From NCBI GenBank assembly GCA_038373885.1, contig JAWZYV010013175.1, forward strand, positions 434,001-498,000: a stretch of DNA of 64,000 nucleotides. The letters are read 5' to 3'. Below the pieces are notes generated by a model. That model was not told the origin of the DNA and did not search any database. It was given only the letters and a program-made list of their open reading frames with translations. This DNA comes from Cheiracanthium punctorium. Taxonomy: Eukaryota; Arthropoda; Arachnida; Araneae; Cheiracanthiidae. Each line of letters begins with the position of its first letter. Within the stretch, counting starts at the first letter, position 1. This document shows, piece by piece, positions 1 through 13,097 of the stretch. Both the position numbers and the translations under genes were made by a program.

Positions 1-568
1 TAGATTTCCGATTTTTTTTTCTTTTAGAAATAATTAATGTTTTCGAATAAAATAAAATTAATATTGATAGTGGAAAAGCATAATTTGTTTTGAATATAAC
101 CGGTCTTACTATCTAGTCTTTATGCGATTCCCTTTAATAAATGTGACGAACGCTTCAGGGCTATCAACTGGTGCATTACAGAGCGTTTGTGCACTAACAT
201 TTCTTTTCGTGTCTGATCTTGCTATACTCTGCTACTGATAAAACGTTTGTATAGAACATTTTCAGGATAATCTATATATTACGGTAAGCTATAAACTATA
301 ATAACAACTGTTTTTCGAGACTATTAAAGTGTAGTAAAAATATAAATCTTTAGAGAATTCATCGATGTAATTCTTGATATGAAAGAAAAATGTGTAAACA
401 AAAATATTTTCCGTTGCAGTACTTAATAGGGCGTAGCAAAAAAAAAATCGATTTTGTTTTTTCATCTGATGAAGAAAAGTTGTGTATTGAAGGGTAGGTC
501 AAGTGTGCGATCTTTCAACAAAAAATATCCTCCGATTCCATTTAGTCCGCAGATAGTCTTTTACCATA

Positions 569-1138
569 AGGGGAAGATGGCTCAAAATGATCCGGTAAAA
601 TGATCTATCGACTGAAGAAATTCAAGTACCGGGTGCTAGTCATCATGGCAGCCCTTCAGACGTTCTCAAAATGCATGATTCACCATTACATTATTTAATT
701 TATTTCACTGTTTATTGTAGGCCATAATTTTTGAAGTATAATTTTGAAAAATTCCATTTCATTGTTTGTGAAATTTTTATATTTTAAAATTTTCATAAAA
801 TAAATTAGACATACTATGTTTGTAAAACTTATTTTATTTCATTATTTATAGTCATAATTACTTTTGCATCTTTTATTTTGTCTATAAGTAACAATTTACA
901 ATTATTTTCAAATGACGGATCATTTTGCCCTTGGTTGTGGGTAAACTGATCCTTTGGACTCTTCCTCACAATTTTACTTTTTCCCATACTAAATTTGGGT
1001 TTAAAATATTATTAAAATATGTTTATGGTGCAAAATATAGTCTGAAATATTGTGTCAAAGGGTCAAAATTTTATTTAACATTTACATTATTTTCTGTAAG
1101 GTTTTCCCTTAAGGGGATCCTTTTGAGCCGCCTTCCTC
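569..1138. mobile_element. Nested TA-flanked MITE, 570 bp
   Basis: The left end is TA followed by AGGGGAAGATGGCTCAAAA. The right end, read in reverse complement, is TA followed by GAGGAAGGCGGCTCAAAAGG. These are inverted repeats of about 25 bp, flanked by TA on both sides as in Tc1/mariner-type insertions. The interior is AT-rich; the 89-codon open frame across its right half has no recognisable product. It lies inside copy A, so it inserted after copy A did. Confidence 0.6.
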
Positions 1139-1867
1139 TAGTTAAAAATGCGTATCTCGTATTTTCTGTATGCAGCTTGTCATTTTTTTCTTAAATTCAA
1201 AAGTAACCCAAGACATAGCACGCAGAAGAGGCATCCAGTTTTAATTTCAATATCTAATCGCAATCAAGGTCATTCTTCCTATAAAGGGAAATTCACTTTT
1301 GTGTAATGAGTTATTCGATTATTCTATTCCCATGTGAATAAAATTTTGTGCCCATTTAAATCTCTTTTAAAAAAGCCCCTGCTTGTTTCGTTACCGGAAA
1401 TAGTGAATGTATTATAACTATGCCTGCTAAATTATTTAAGAATTGGTAAATAGTAAAAACGTCACATGTTTTAGCAAATATTTGCTAAGAAAAATGCAAA
1501 GTAGGAGCTACAGGTTTTGTCCAATGGTTGGCGTTCTAAGGGAATTAAGAAGCCATATTTTCCAGTGCGAAGGCGTGAATAAATATTAATTGTTGGTCCG
1601 AAATGATTATAAAGTTAAATTTAAAAAACATTAATCCGAATGCGTCAGAAATCGCGGGTAAAGTAGCAGAAATAACCAGAAAAATTTTGTACACAGCATA
1701 TCTTCCTTTTGTTTCGTTCTAACGTATAGTACAGATGATACGCATATACAAAGTGAAACACATTAATGTAAAAAATAGAAATATGAAAACATTGTCAACA
1801 ACACTGTGAAAACAAAGGTCGAAATCTCCCAGAATGACTAAAAGAAACTATTTATATTTCTTTATGC

Positions 1868-3655
1868 ATGTGTGTTTCTTTATACAAATGTTCTTGCCCA
1901 AAGTATAAAAAAATCCCAGAAATAGAAAGTTTTCTTATAGACCTGCGGACACTTCCAAAAATATCCATAGGTGCATTTGACTTAAATACAACTGAAAAGC
2001 TGAGGGGAAGAACCAGTAGGAAGGAGAAAAAGCTACAAGCAGCCCTTAGAACCGTTTTTCCTTTTGATACTGCATCTCAACCCACTTTTGCTGATAGAGA
2101 TTTTGACATGGACCTAAAGAACTCTGATAGTGACACGGATTCTTTGAATCCTTCATTCCAGGTTGACAAAATATAAAGGAAAAACTGCCTAAAAATCAAT
2201 ACCATACCCAGTTGTAGCTGGCGACTGTTTCAGATGAGGCTGGAACCACCATTAGAACTGCTGTTTCGGGAGATATCGGTATGATTACCTAAACACACAC
2301 ATCGAAAGTAGTTAACTGACATAAAATAAGGAGAGATAGAAAAAATATTCGTACATAATATCAACAGGGGAATGGAAGACAGTTGGAACTTCTGAAGTGA
2401 TTTTTATTTTGTAGGGAGGACCAAACTGTAACACAAGACAGCAGGGGGAAATGTACCAGAAGACAATCTGGAAGAGCATGTTACAATGATTAAGGAACCG
2501 GGAAGCATATACTTTGAACGCATAGCACCATCCTCATTATTATTTTTGAATGCTTCTCAAATATGATGCATTTCACGGAGAATAAGAATACTAACATTCA
2601 TCATACTAGTAGCGATAAAATGCGATGGAACAGTCACTGGCTGTAAAATTGGTGTAATTTGCCGTTTTCAGGAAGCCGTTTAGAAACCTTTAAACTGGTC
2701 TATCTGCCAGTTACACGCAAATGACTTGCTACTTCGACATTTAATGCAGTATTTAGATGGTGGAACAAGTGGCACTAATGCATTTTCTGGTCAAATTAGA
2801 AGAGTTTCGGCAAATTGTGAAATATTTCCAAATGAGAGATTTATATCCATTTTAAGTAATTTTCCGAAAACTGAAATAAAAGATCTTTGCACTGACCAGG
2901 GAATTTGCTAGATTTCCAAAAATGGAAATTGCTCTTCAGGTTTGTCATAAAAGCAACCTGAGAAAATGTTTCATAGGCGTTGAGAATGTAAATAACTGTA
3001 AATTGGACAAAACTTTTTTAAACTAGCTCTTGATACCCTTTATGCCAATTTCAAACTACGTCAGATTTCATCGTAAAAGTTTATGCACTATGTATGTGGT
3101 TTACAATCAAATTAAATTCACACTGCACGAATTATCCGTGAAATCTGTAACATGTAATAAACATCTCGCGCTGTCTTAAAAGCAAATAAAAATAGTGATT
3201 GATGTAATTATCCATATATTTCGTCCAGCCAGAAGAAATAATCCTAACAGAAGTGACAGATTACAAGCGAGCCATTCAAGAACTGGGACTACGCTGGATT
3301 TTTCGAGCAAGAAGGAGCTAAAAGTAATTAATCCGACGATACAGAATTCCATAATTGACCTTCGAAGCAGCTTCATACATAGACTTAAAGATAAAAAAAT
3401 GTAATTTGAAGGAGCCCACACTAACATTTCATTTAACAGACTTAACAAAAGCTAATTTTAGGAATTTGGATTTCACTGCAGTGTCTGCAATTCAACAACT
3501 GGGATACCTAAAATTTCCTTTCCACAAAGAAACAGTTAAATGTCTTGTGTAACTAGCAACAGATGTCCCTGAGGCTGTGCTTATCAAAAATCAGCCAGAC
3601 GGTTTACTTATTAACCAAACAGAATTGAGAGAATCTATGCCATCATTTTGGAACT
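1868..3655 (+). pseudogene. Decayed transposase of copy A (hAT-like family)
   Basis: The protein is broken by many stops and frameshifts, but ordered blocks survive. 1868-2176 encodes a charged N-terminal segment with RTSRKEKKLQAALR. 2183-2330 has a conserved stretch containing TVSDEAGTTIRTAVSGDIG. 2459-2554 encodes EEHVTMIKEPGS. 2621-2629 encodes CDG, followed by a K-x-GVI stretch. 2696-2734 encodes W-S-I-C-Q-L-H-A-N-D-L-L-L-R-H-L, leading into LDGGTSGTNAFSG. 3236-3400 has AIQELGLRWIFRARR and then a YIDL block. 3460-3655 is the C-terminal FHKETV block, ending near MPSFW. The same order occurs in copies B and C. The D of CDG and the C-x2-H of the W block resemble the catalytic D and CxxH of hAT transposases; that link is inference. 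Of the three copies, this one best keeps these two blocks, although it has the most stops. Confidence 0.65.
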
Positions 3656-4660
3656 AAATGTCAAAGTTGTATTAAGTTGAAGAACTAAGTTGTTATCAAG
3701 ATAAGGATCAAGCAGTTGAGTGACCATATGGATGGATTGATGGGTAGGTTTGCATTGCAGCTACCTCACCCATGGTGAGTTCTGGTATTTTTCCGAATTT
3801 TATTTCCGAAAGAAGAGCTCATACTCAAAAATTGGAATAAACATTTTTAACTAATATGAAAAATCTTCTAAAAAAAATGAATGAAATGAAAACGGGAGAT
3901 TTTTTTTGCTGTTGTTGTTGCTTTCCTGAAACTTTGTACAGATAACCTACCCACAATAACACAATTTTTCGAGTATTGGAATAAAAACAAAATCGATTTT
4001 TTAAGTACCTCCCTAATATGTGATATGGTTATTAAAACCAATGTGTTGAATGAATCGAAATAAAGGCAAAAATGTCCCAATTACTTATTTTTTAAAAGAA
4101 ACATAGTTTATAAACAATGAAAATGATATCTAACACAGGTGAAGAGATAAAAAATTGAAACTTTAATTTTTTTTTAATTTTTCACTTAGCAGAATAGCTG
4201 TGAAAAAAACTTACAAAAGTAGAACTGTATTTAAGTTTTCTAATATTTATTAACATTATATGCTTTCATAAATGTGAGTTTTTTTAAATGAAATACCCTT
4301 TCTATTTGAATTTCCACTCAAGATTGTATATTACAGTAATAAGAAAAAAATTGAATATCTTTATAAAATTTTATTAAATTAAAGATTATAAGATCCCTTT
4401 ATGTAATGCGTTTTAATCCCATTTCATAAAATTAAATTTAAACTCATTTCTAAATTAAAATGCCATACTTTCACAATTGTTTGTTTTATACAACGCCAAT
4501 TAAAATCTGCTAAAAAAATATTTTCCTTATAATTTTATGGACTTATCTTTTTGCAAAATGAAACACATTGCAGTGAAAATGAAAATGAAAAATTGTAGGC
4601 CATTTTTCTGTACGTAGATTTTTTTCCTATCTGTAATAGTTTATCCTTATCAATAAGGTC

Positions 4661-4937
4661 TAGGGAATGCAATCCCTATCCCGTGGGAAGTCTATATCCT
4701 GACTATAATTTTCATATCTATGTAAGGTATTGTATTAATTATCATACTCAGGTTTAAGATAAAGTATATTAAACCTGATACTGCTTACAATTTTGCATTT
4801 TCCTAGTTTTCTCTATAAAAATGAATTTTTATTTGAATGAAATGTCAATCCCGCCGGATTGCATGATCCCACGGGATCAAAAAATCTCAATCCCGAAATC
4901 CCACGAAATGAAAAACAGTGAGGCATAGCATTCCCTA
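4661..4937. mobile_element. Short MITE with TAGGGAATGC ends, 277 bp
   Basis: The left end is TAGGGAATGCAATCCC and the right end, in reverse complement, is TAGGGAATGCTATGCC, giving a 10 bp perfect terminal inverted repeat. The interior holds repeated ATCCCGT/ACGGGAT motifs on both strands near each end, for example AATCCCTATCCCGTGGGA and GATCCCACGGGATC. The flanks show no clear target duplication. TAGGG ends are usual for hAT-type MITEs, but the superfamily is not proven here. Confidence 0.5.
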
Positions 4938-7004
4938 ATTTGTACTAGTACTGAATTTTCTTAGAAATTAATCCCAAACTTCTGTTTTCCTTTTTTTTTT
5001 TTTTAAATAAGAAATTAAATAATACAAGAAAAGCATATCTAACTAGTAAGTAACAACGTAACTATACAAAATTTTTAATTTCAAATATTTTTATTCCCAA
5101 TACAGCTGAGCTATTGCCGAAGTGCATTACGTAACAGAAGGTAAGCCCCACATGTTACGTTATCAGTAGATTTGCACTTAGTTCTTCTGAAATTTTTATA
5201 AAAGCAATTTCATGTTAACCATATGTAATCGATTAAAAGTTTTTTTTTGTAATCATTCAGGAAATGAAAAATAAAGGAAAAATCAGGTTCCTCAATGTAC
5301 GAACCATGCTTATGACTTAAAATTTTATGCAAATGTAATATTTTGAATTTAATTTTTTTTTCTGTTTTTTGTTTGATGTTTACTCAAAAAGTCACAAATA
5401 TGCAAATGTTCCAAAAATATTTTAAAAATATTAAATCCCAGAATAGCTCGGATTTAACTTTTACATTTATGTTTCATTCGAATCTCCTATGAATATTTTT
5501 TCGGTAAGCTATAATTTTTGTAAAAGTACACGAGCAGTTAGTATGAATATCTTAGAATACTTAAGTAACATAATCTTTTTTCATCTATATTAGAACAAAA
5601 TTAGCAAAGAAATCGAGTTTTGTGCTCATAAAACTCTATCAGCATAGATTTTAATTATTTTTAATAAAAGTACACTAACTACAATTGAATAGTTGCTTTA
5701 ATATTTATTAGGTAAGCATGAAAATAAATTCGAGTTTTAAAGTAGATGGCGTTATGTCTCTTTGAACGACTTCTGAAATTCATGTAATTGCGTTGATATT
5801 CAGCTTTCATTTGGAGATAATTGTGCGAAATTTGAATTGCGGATGTTAAGCTGTAATAAACTTTGTCGGAAGTGGAATTAAGAAAATCTATTAATAAATT
5901 TTTATGCATTTCTTAAGAACTGAAAGATAAATTCAAACATGTCAAGAACAAATGCAAGGAACAAATGAAAATGAAAAAAGTTGAATAAGAAGGGACGCAG
6001 AGAATCGGAGAGTTTGAAGCAAAAAGCAGGCAGTTTTTGTTTGTTTGTTGCAAAACCACAAATTAAAGTTTGCGGAAAACTGTAGAAAACGTTTGGGGAT
6101 TCAACACAAATTAATAAGGCTGGAAGCTCTACCTCTTTGAGTAACGCAAGAACTAATGATTAGAGAACTACATGTATTTGAAACAAAGTGAAAGATTTTT
6201 TTTTTTTTTTACTATAAAATAGAACATGCAATTTCAAACCCCCATAGGATGGTGCTTTTATTTAAGGAGCAAACCCTTCAATCGGCAAATCATTGAACGA
6301 TGGAGACTTCACCCGTATTTGGTAACACGTTAATAATTATGTAGTGATGAAAACTTTGTAAAATAGCGACATGCAATAGGTACTTATAGTCACAAAATAA
6401 ACGATGCGGGGGATTCAAAAAAGGTTCACACATAATCAGCAGCAAAATATGATCCACCATACACCACATATGAAGAGTGAGAATTCTACGCAATTTCACT
6501 TTCGTAGAAAATTATATGAGCCTGACTGGATAGGGATGGCACATGTCTCATATACCCCTAACTTTGCACAGTTAGATTGTCATCAATTTTGAAGACTCCA
6601 CAAAGTCTAATTGAAAAAAGCTTTACCTGCCATGAAAATCTAAAGCTGGTCTTGAACTGGTTTCTTACATTGAAGAGCAAAAAGTTCTCAGAGTGCGGAA
6701 CCATGAAGTGGGCAGAAATATATCGAAATCACAAGACGGTGTGGAAAATACATTTTTAATCATTCTTTGAATATGAATAAGATGACACTGAAAATAGTTT
6801 GAAACATTTTTTACTGTAATTTGTAAATATCCTGCATTGTTAAAATATGGCATTTTTATATGCCAAAATTTATTTATTAGTTATAATGAAATCTTATAGA
6901 TATGTATGCTAGTATACAAATTCTTTAGACCCTTCTGAACTGTAATTTGATACAAAATTCTTGTTGTTTGCGCTATATTGTTAATTTTTGCATTTTGTTG
7001 CACG
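4938..7004. other. AT-rich stretch with no recognised gene
   Basis: Only short open frames with no family signature were found (the longest are 76 and 69 codons). There are poly-A/T runs, including a T-run near 6198-6211. No tRNA, rRNA, inverted repeat or coding block could be supported. Confidence 0.6.
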
Positions 7005-7260
7005 TAAATCGGTTAATTAGAGCGCGAGATATTTACTTTAAAAATTCTATTGGATAACATCCGGATTAGACGATTTCTCGCGGAATAATAACAGTATTGC
7101 TTAACATAGTTAAGTTTAGGGCAAATTTTTTGGCTCCAAATTTGGCGATATTTTGCTGAAAGTAAGAAAGTTTAGAGACATTTGGTGTAGTTTTGGGCAT
7201 GGCACTTGTATGATTTGCTTTTTGCTTAGCAATAGTATTGCACAATTTAGCTACAAGAAA
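7005..7260 (+). repeat. Diverged dispersed repeat, first copy
   Basis: This stretch aligns by eye with 10615-10860 on the same strand. Shared landmarks in order are GGTTAATTAGAGCGCGAGATA versus GATTAACTAGAACGCGAGATA, an ATTGG-ACAT block, AAATTTGGCGATATTT versus AAATTTGGTGATATTT, and GACATTT followed by a CTTG-TTTGCTTT block. Identity is moderate. No coding content or terminal repeat was recognised. Confidence 0.45.
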
Positions 7261-7553
7261 TATGTAAAAATTACTGTTAAAAGGAAATGCACGAGCCTTC
7301 TAGAAACGTCATTAGAAATTAAAAAAAGGAGCTAGTTCAGCCCAAGGAGTAATTTGTTCAGTTTATTCATAGAGTTTCTATAAACTGTATGTTTCGTCTT
7401 GACATCCTAAACACAACGATACACAACACTGTAATCAAATATAGACGAGCGCGCGCACACGTTATTTAGAAGGTCTAGTAAGAAGGACTAGTTAGAAGGT
7501 CTTGCAAAAAGTTTTGCGGCGATTCCATTGTTTTGAAAAGATTTTTTTAAGAG

Positions 7554-8012
7554 ATGGAATATTACCTACAAGAAATATTTTGTAAGTCAGATTTATACAC
7601 TAAGCGCGTTGCATATATTCGTGAATACGTATACATATACACGTATTCATATACTCACTATAGTGTTCGCTTTGAAACTATTAAGCGATTAATAAAAAAT
7701 ATGATGCCCGAAAATTTCAGACGAGACCTCCATCTCAGAACAATTCATAAGACATGGAAAGACGAAATAATTGCTGCCTCTAAATTGCCTACACACAAAA
7801 TGGTGGCCAAGTTTAGACTCGACACTGACCACGACTATCTTCTAGGGCACTTGTTCCGTCTGAATATAGTTTAAAGTGCTTTCTGCAGTCTCTGTGATCT
7901 TGGACAGGTCATGGACGGGAACCACCTCGCCCAATGCCAAGATTTATCCAAACATTCTCTTGTGGACCGAGATTCGGAGACTAGGGATTTTCTGGATATA
8001 TATATTATTTGA
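7554..8012 (+). pseudogene. C-terminal remnant of a non-LTR retrotransposon ORF2
   Basis: The frame runs from 7554 through a TAA at 7872-7874 and continues unbroken to a TGA at 8010-8012. The part before the stop contains HKMVAKFRLDTDHDYLLGHL. The part after it contains CSLCDLGQVMDGNHLAQC, a C-x2-C-x9-H-x4-C cysteine/histidine module. This combination (a basic stretch, an R-x-D/T-G/D-H-D-x-L block, then a CCHC-like module) is known at the extreme C terminus of Jockey/I-type LINE ORF2 proteins, after reverse transcriptase and RNase H. No RT or RNase H domain precedes it, so it looks like a 5'-truncated copy. The first ~35 codons (tyrosine-rich, from an ATAC-rich stretch) are probably not part of the protein. 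Confidence 0.6.
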
Positions 8013-10614
8013 TAAAGCTGTTCTCTGTATTTTTATCTTTCTATTCTTTGCTTTATTTGTCTTTTTATCTGTGCCATTAGGAAAAAAATATATACACACT
8101 ATGTTTTCTGTTAGCACGGACTAATATGAGTTTGCGGATAGTAATTTTGGATCATGCGTGAGAATAGTTATCCTTTCTGTTTTCTGAGTATGTTTAACAC
8201 TTTCAAGCTCAAACGAACAATTATCTCCGTCAGCTTTTCAGAAAGAAAAACGTTCAGCACTTTTTCGTAACAGTACATTAATCTTGAATTTTACATTTAA
8301 ACTTTAAAATGGATTTTGTTTCACTGACAGTGAAACTTTATGTGATTTTTCATTATGGAAGAATATTTTACTATGATTTCGTCTAAATAAAACCATAGTA
8401 TTACTTTTGCATGATGTTAAACATGCACACTCTTTTTTGGAAAATTTCTGTTTGTCTCATGTCATGTTTTCTAAAATCTCTAAGAAAATTACGAATTTTA
8501 ATACTAACTTGAATTTAAATGGGTAAATGCTATTAGACTCATACAAAGTTCAAGTTACTGTGCTCTAGAAAATGAAACTTATGCTTTATGAACGGCGAAA
8601 CAAAATAAAGTTGGTTTTCATTTCTAGATAACAATTCTAGGGTGTACTTTTCACAGTATCATTCGCAAAAAAAGCAGAGGGTAAATCATGTGACAGACAA
8701 TATATACGCAATAAAGTTGCTAAAATTTCAAATTAATTAATTTTCAACATACTTTCGTAAAGCTAAATATCTCTAATTTCGATACAAGATTACAAAAATA
8801 GCACGGCAATGCAGTTCATTACATCAATTTAATTAATTGACACGTAATTCTCAAATTTTAACTTTAAAACTTTAAAAAAATTAATTGCCTTTTTTTTCCT
8901 TTTAAGCACTTTCTTTTTGCTTTAAAATATGTCACTCCGACTTTTGTTGTAGATAAAATAATTTACTTTTTCATGGCAACTTTTGCGTTCTATTAATTTT
9001 ATGATCAGCTCTGTTTTCTCACTCTTACGCTTAGATAATTTAGGTTTCTATACTTTAGCAGTTAAAATGTTTAAACTCGACAAGAATTTTTTTGACACTG
9101 TCTATGACACCATCTTCTATGGGAAAGGTCCCAATTGTTTTATTGGTAACGGCTGAAACTGCTCTCATTTACGCCAACTGGGCTTGAGAACTTTTGAAGA
9201 TTATTTTCTACATTTCGTATTTATTATGCTTGATCGCAAGTAAGGAAAGATGATTTTCTATGCGGCCATCCGTTGTAATACGATATTTTTGATTTTAAAA
9301 TAAAATCCTTTAATTAATAACTTGACTGTTTAGTAAGCCTAATGCTCAAAGATATTGTCTTACGAAATTCTGCTTTGAATTTTATACGATCATTATTTTT
9401 GCCAGATTTAATTTCAGTTGTAACTTTTCCGTTAACTACACCATATGCAAGGATAATTTTTATCTAAACGTTTAACACTTGGCATGTTTTAAATTTAAAC
9501 TATACCCATAATTTAAAAATAAGGGTCGTGTTTTACTTGTAAGAAATAATATATATATATATTATGGTACTTTAAAGTATGCAAATGGCTTTCTTTTTCC
9601 GCGATTAAAAATCAGCACTACCAATTCTTAAACCATGAATTTAAATTCTAGATAACAAAAACGAATATGTATTTCTTTGTACATTATGCATTTTAATGAA
9701 GGGTCTCGAAAAACGAAATGTTGAGAGTAAATGGTAAGTGGAACATTTAAATATCGTGTCATGCATATATTTGACCCTTTTTCTTAGTTAGACTAATTAA
9801 CATACAGCTTTATTGAGAATGCGTTAATTTTGTAATACAAATGTGAATTATGTCTCCATAAGATATTCCAGCTATACAATGACATTTTATACTTTCCAAA
9901 TAATTGCCTTTAATAATATGTCTTAAATTTGAGGCTAAGTAAGAAATTATCAACAATAATGTAGTGTGAGATAAATTTAAGAAGAATATTCATATTTACT
10001 CAGGGCATTTTTGAGTATATGATTTATTCCATATTGTAAGTCTTAGATATGCCCTGTAAAATGTTAACGACGTTCTTTAAAAGAATAAACGAACTAATGT
10101 AAAAAAATCCCTGTAAAATATAGATATATATAATTTTAATTTAGTTCTTACATTTTTATGCTATGAGTGTGTTTGGAAAGACTACAAAGAGCATCTATCT
10201 ACAGGAGAGACTTTTAAGGGATGTTTCTAAGGCGAAATGACATTGCACCTGGAGGAAATCAGTGTCAAAGGCAGGACCAGAAGGCAGGACCTTCGCTCTT
10301 CTGCCGTCTACCATGCTCAGTGTCTTTTTTGATTTTATAATGTAAACAATTTAATTCATTTTAAGAGAAAAATTATCTGTTTCACTTCATTAAAATACCA
10401 TTGTGAATAGATTTATGAATGTTGTCCTTTATATGTTAAGCACTGAAAATTGCTTTTGGAATGGTAAACATTATCATTAAAAGTATTTAAAAACATCATT
10501 TTGTTCATACTGTTATGAATTTTCGGTCTATTCTGCCTCCAGGCTGTGAAAAAATGGTTTAAAATGTGCATTCTATGCGTCAAATAGTGAAATTGTAAAT
10601 TGTATTTCATCAAA
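8013..10614. other. AT-rich stretch with no recognised gene
   Basis: I see no coding block, terminal repeat or RNA gene. There is a short TA run near 9548-9564. The pair GGCAGGACCAGAAGGCAGGACC near 10271-10292 is only a local duplication of about 9 bp. Confidence 0.55.
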
Positions 10615-10860
10615 ATTGATTAACTAGAACGCGAGATATAAAATTTTGAGTTTCTCCATTGGTTTACATAGGTGTTTCTACAAATCTCGAGAAATATTGA
10701 TGTTAGAGCTTCGCTGACGTCACTTTTGGGGACTTATTTTTGCCGTCAAATTTGGTGATATTTCAGTAAAAATTCGCCAAGTGTGGCGACATTTCGGACA
10801 CTTCGCGCATTTTTATCAATGGGGCTTTTAAAGCTTGCTTTCCAGCATTAGCTTTGAATT
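10615..10860 (+). repeat. Diverged dispersed repeat, second copy
   Basis: This is the partner of 7005-7260 in the same orientation, 3.6 kb downstream. It is somewhat more GC-rich and carries TGACGTCA and CTCGAGAAAT segments. Terminal structure is unclear, so the mobile type is unknown. Confidence 0.45.
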
Positions 10861-11984
10861 ATTCATTAATATTTCTATGACATAATCAAAAGTCCCGCTT
10901 TATGGGAAATTTTCGAGAAAGACATTCTTTGAGAAGATTCTTTTATCTTCAATATCTATATCCAGAAGGCAGAGACACTGAAGTGCCAGTTTTTATCTGT
11001 CTGCTACTGAGAATAGATGTCCGTTCTGTTCCCTCCATTAGCCTGAGAATTGTATTATTGTAAGCCGTAATTAGCCTGTTTTAAGAAGCTTGTTTTGAAG
11101 TGTTGTGTTTAATTTCTTCATTTCTGAGTCTTGAGGGACTGTTTATGATTTTCCTAGTAAGTTACCACCGAATTTTTGACAGTGGCAGTGTTTTTACTTT
11201 TTGTGAGACTTACAGCATTTATGAAAGCTTCAGTACTGAGCGGACAGTAATAGTTAGCTACTGGCCGCTCGTGTTATTAAATTTTGTACAGCTGATTGTT
11301 CAATTTGATTTATTTTGAACAATTTGAACATCTTGAAAACAATCGTTATTAAGTATTTGGAAATTGCTGTGAATTAAATTCTGAAAATCAATAATTCAAT
11401 TTTTTAACGTGAAACACTAATTGCTTATAAGAAATACTAGAGGAATGTATGCAAACAGAAATACACTTGAACATTTTTACGGCATTTATTTCTGTTTCTT
11501 AAGGGAGATGTACTAGTATGGGAAAGAAAATAACTGTGGTTTCTTTGTCAAAACTTCACTATGGATATTGTATCACAGGTGAGATTGCATTTTCCATAGA
11601 TACTCTTCTAAATTCAGTGTAAGCTGTATATTAAACTTACAAATATAATAATAAAATTCATGCAAAATAATATTCCTGCCTCATTATTACACATGTAACT
11701 TGGACTATTGTTAATATTTTTATTTGCCGTAGAGCTAATTATAAATTTTTTGCATAGGTACAAATACATTTTTCTTGTTCTAAAAGACTTTGAAATTTAA
11801 GGAACATTTGTCTACAGTTCCTATAATTTGAATTGGATGGCATGCACCTTTCATGTCGATTCCAAAACTACCAACTACCGTCATTCCTGCTATCAAATGT
11901 CCAATTTATGAAATAACGTATGCACTCAATCTTTCTATTAATCAGTGCTCTAATGCAACAAAACGTATTGTAAAAGAACTTTTT

Positions 11985-12375
11985 AAAACTAAAATAATGG
12001 AGATTAAATAATACCCACAGGAAATTTTGAAGCTTGTGCGATCTTTAAAAATAACATAAACGTCAGGCCTCAGTGGAAAGAGGGAATGGTACGAGGAAAT
12101 TCTGGTACGCCCAACTGGAAAAAGGATTACACTATCTTTCACTGGACTCTTGCCAATCTGGTAAGAGAAAAACACTTTTACCAGTCCATAACGGAGACGG
12201 AGTGTTTTTCTTCTCATGAGTGGATTCCTAGTAGGAGATTTTGAAGCATTTGACTTATGTTGTAGAACCGACTTTGTACGAAGCTGGTGTTTTCCATCCT
12301 TTTATTTTATCAGAAACAGATAAATCCTGTGAAGAGGAGCTTTTGTAAAGTTTGTACGCCATTGATGAGATTGTT
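11985..12375 (+). repeat. Direct repeat, left copy (~390 bp)
   Basis: It aligns with 13450-13855 on the same strand. The best part is ACACTATCTTTCACTGGACTCTTGCCAA versus ACACGCTCTTTCACTGGACTCTTGCCAA, then TTTTACCAGTCCATAAC and GAGACGGAGTGTTTTTCTTCTCAT. Similarity fades after ATCAGAAA and the following GATTGTTG. Both copies show short open frames (91 codons on the minus strand here, 80 on the plus strand in the partner), but not in a shared frame, so coding is doubtful. Confidence 0.6.
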
Positions 12376-12597
12376 GTTTTTGGCATAGAGATCTATAACT
12401 TTTCGGAATCATGCATACTAGTTGAAATAATATAGATTGATGAATTAAATAAAGATTTTATAGCAAAATTTACTTTAAATGTATTATAAAAAATACATGT
12501 TTTGTAATTTATTTTCGATGACTTTTTGTTATATACAGATGTTATTTTATATAGAATTTATTTTTTATTTTCATTACTACTTTTTCCAATGAATCTA

Positions 12598-12615
12598 CGA
12601 ATCGTATACGATTCG
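12598..12615. other. Perfect 18 bp palindrome
   Basis: CGAATCGTATACGATTCG equals its own reverse complement. It sits at the edge of a 230 bp block rich in TACGGAAA/TTTCCGTA motifs (about 12620-12835) and may be a core of a decayed repeat. Confidence 0.6.
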
Positions 12616-13097
12616 AAAATTAATTTCCGCGAAAATACGGAAAAAGTACTGGCAGCTGAGATGTCAGTATTATTTTCGTATATTTACTGAATTTTATTCC
12701 TGTAAACTCCGGTAGAAATTCTGTTCCAGAGAGGTGCTGACCATTGATGTACGGAAATTGTCCTCTATTCAAATATAAACGGAGAATTTTCGTAACATTT
12801 TACGGAAAGCTTCCAGAAGTTGTTCCGTTATATTTAGAGTGTATTCACACACTCAAAAATGCGTTTGTACTGTTTGTTTACAATCTGTTGTGATCAAAGT
12901 TCTGAAAAATTCATATCAGATCACATACATATTATTTTCCATAAATTAACTTGTGTAACTCGGCCAGTTTCGTATGAATAGTAATTTTCGATTTAAAGAA
13001 TACTCATTGCTAGTAAATTTGATATAACACTCATTTTTTATTGATTAAATATAGGTTTATCAGAGAGAAAAATTAGTTTGTTGCAGAAGGTAATTAA

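Larger units (their letters stand above)
427..4015 (+). mobile_element. Copy A of a TAGGG-ended, hAT-like DNA transposon (3.6 kb, decayed)
   Basis: The left end reads TAGGGCGTAGC, then an A-run, then AATCGATTTTG. The right end, read on the minus strand, gives TAGGGAGGTAC, an A-run and AATCGATTTTG. Together they form imperfect inverted repeats of about 35 bp. Between them lie broken pieces of the same protein found in copies B (29.6-33.06 kb) and C (42.83-45.47 kb). The 8 bp flanks (GTACTTAA and ATATGTGA) do not match, so the target duplication has been lost or an end is slightly misplaced. A 570 bp MITE sits inside the left part. Boundaries rest on TIR similarity only. Confidence 0.6.
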
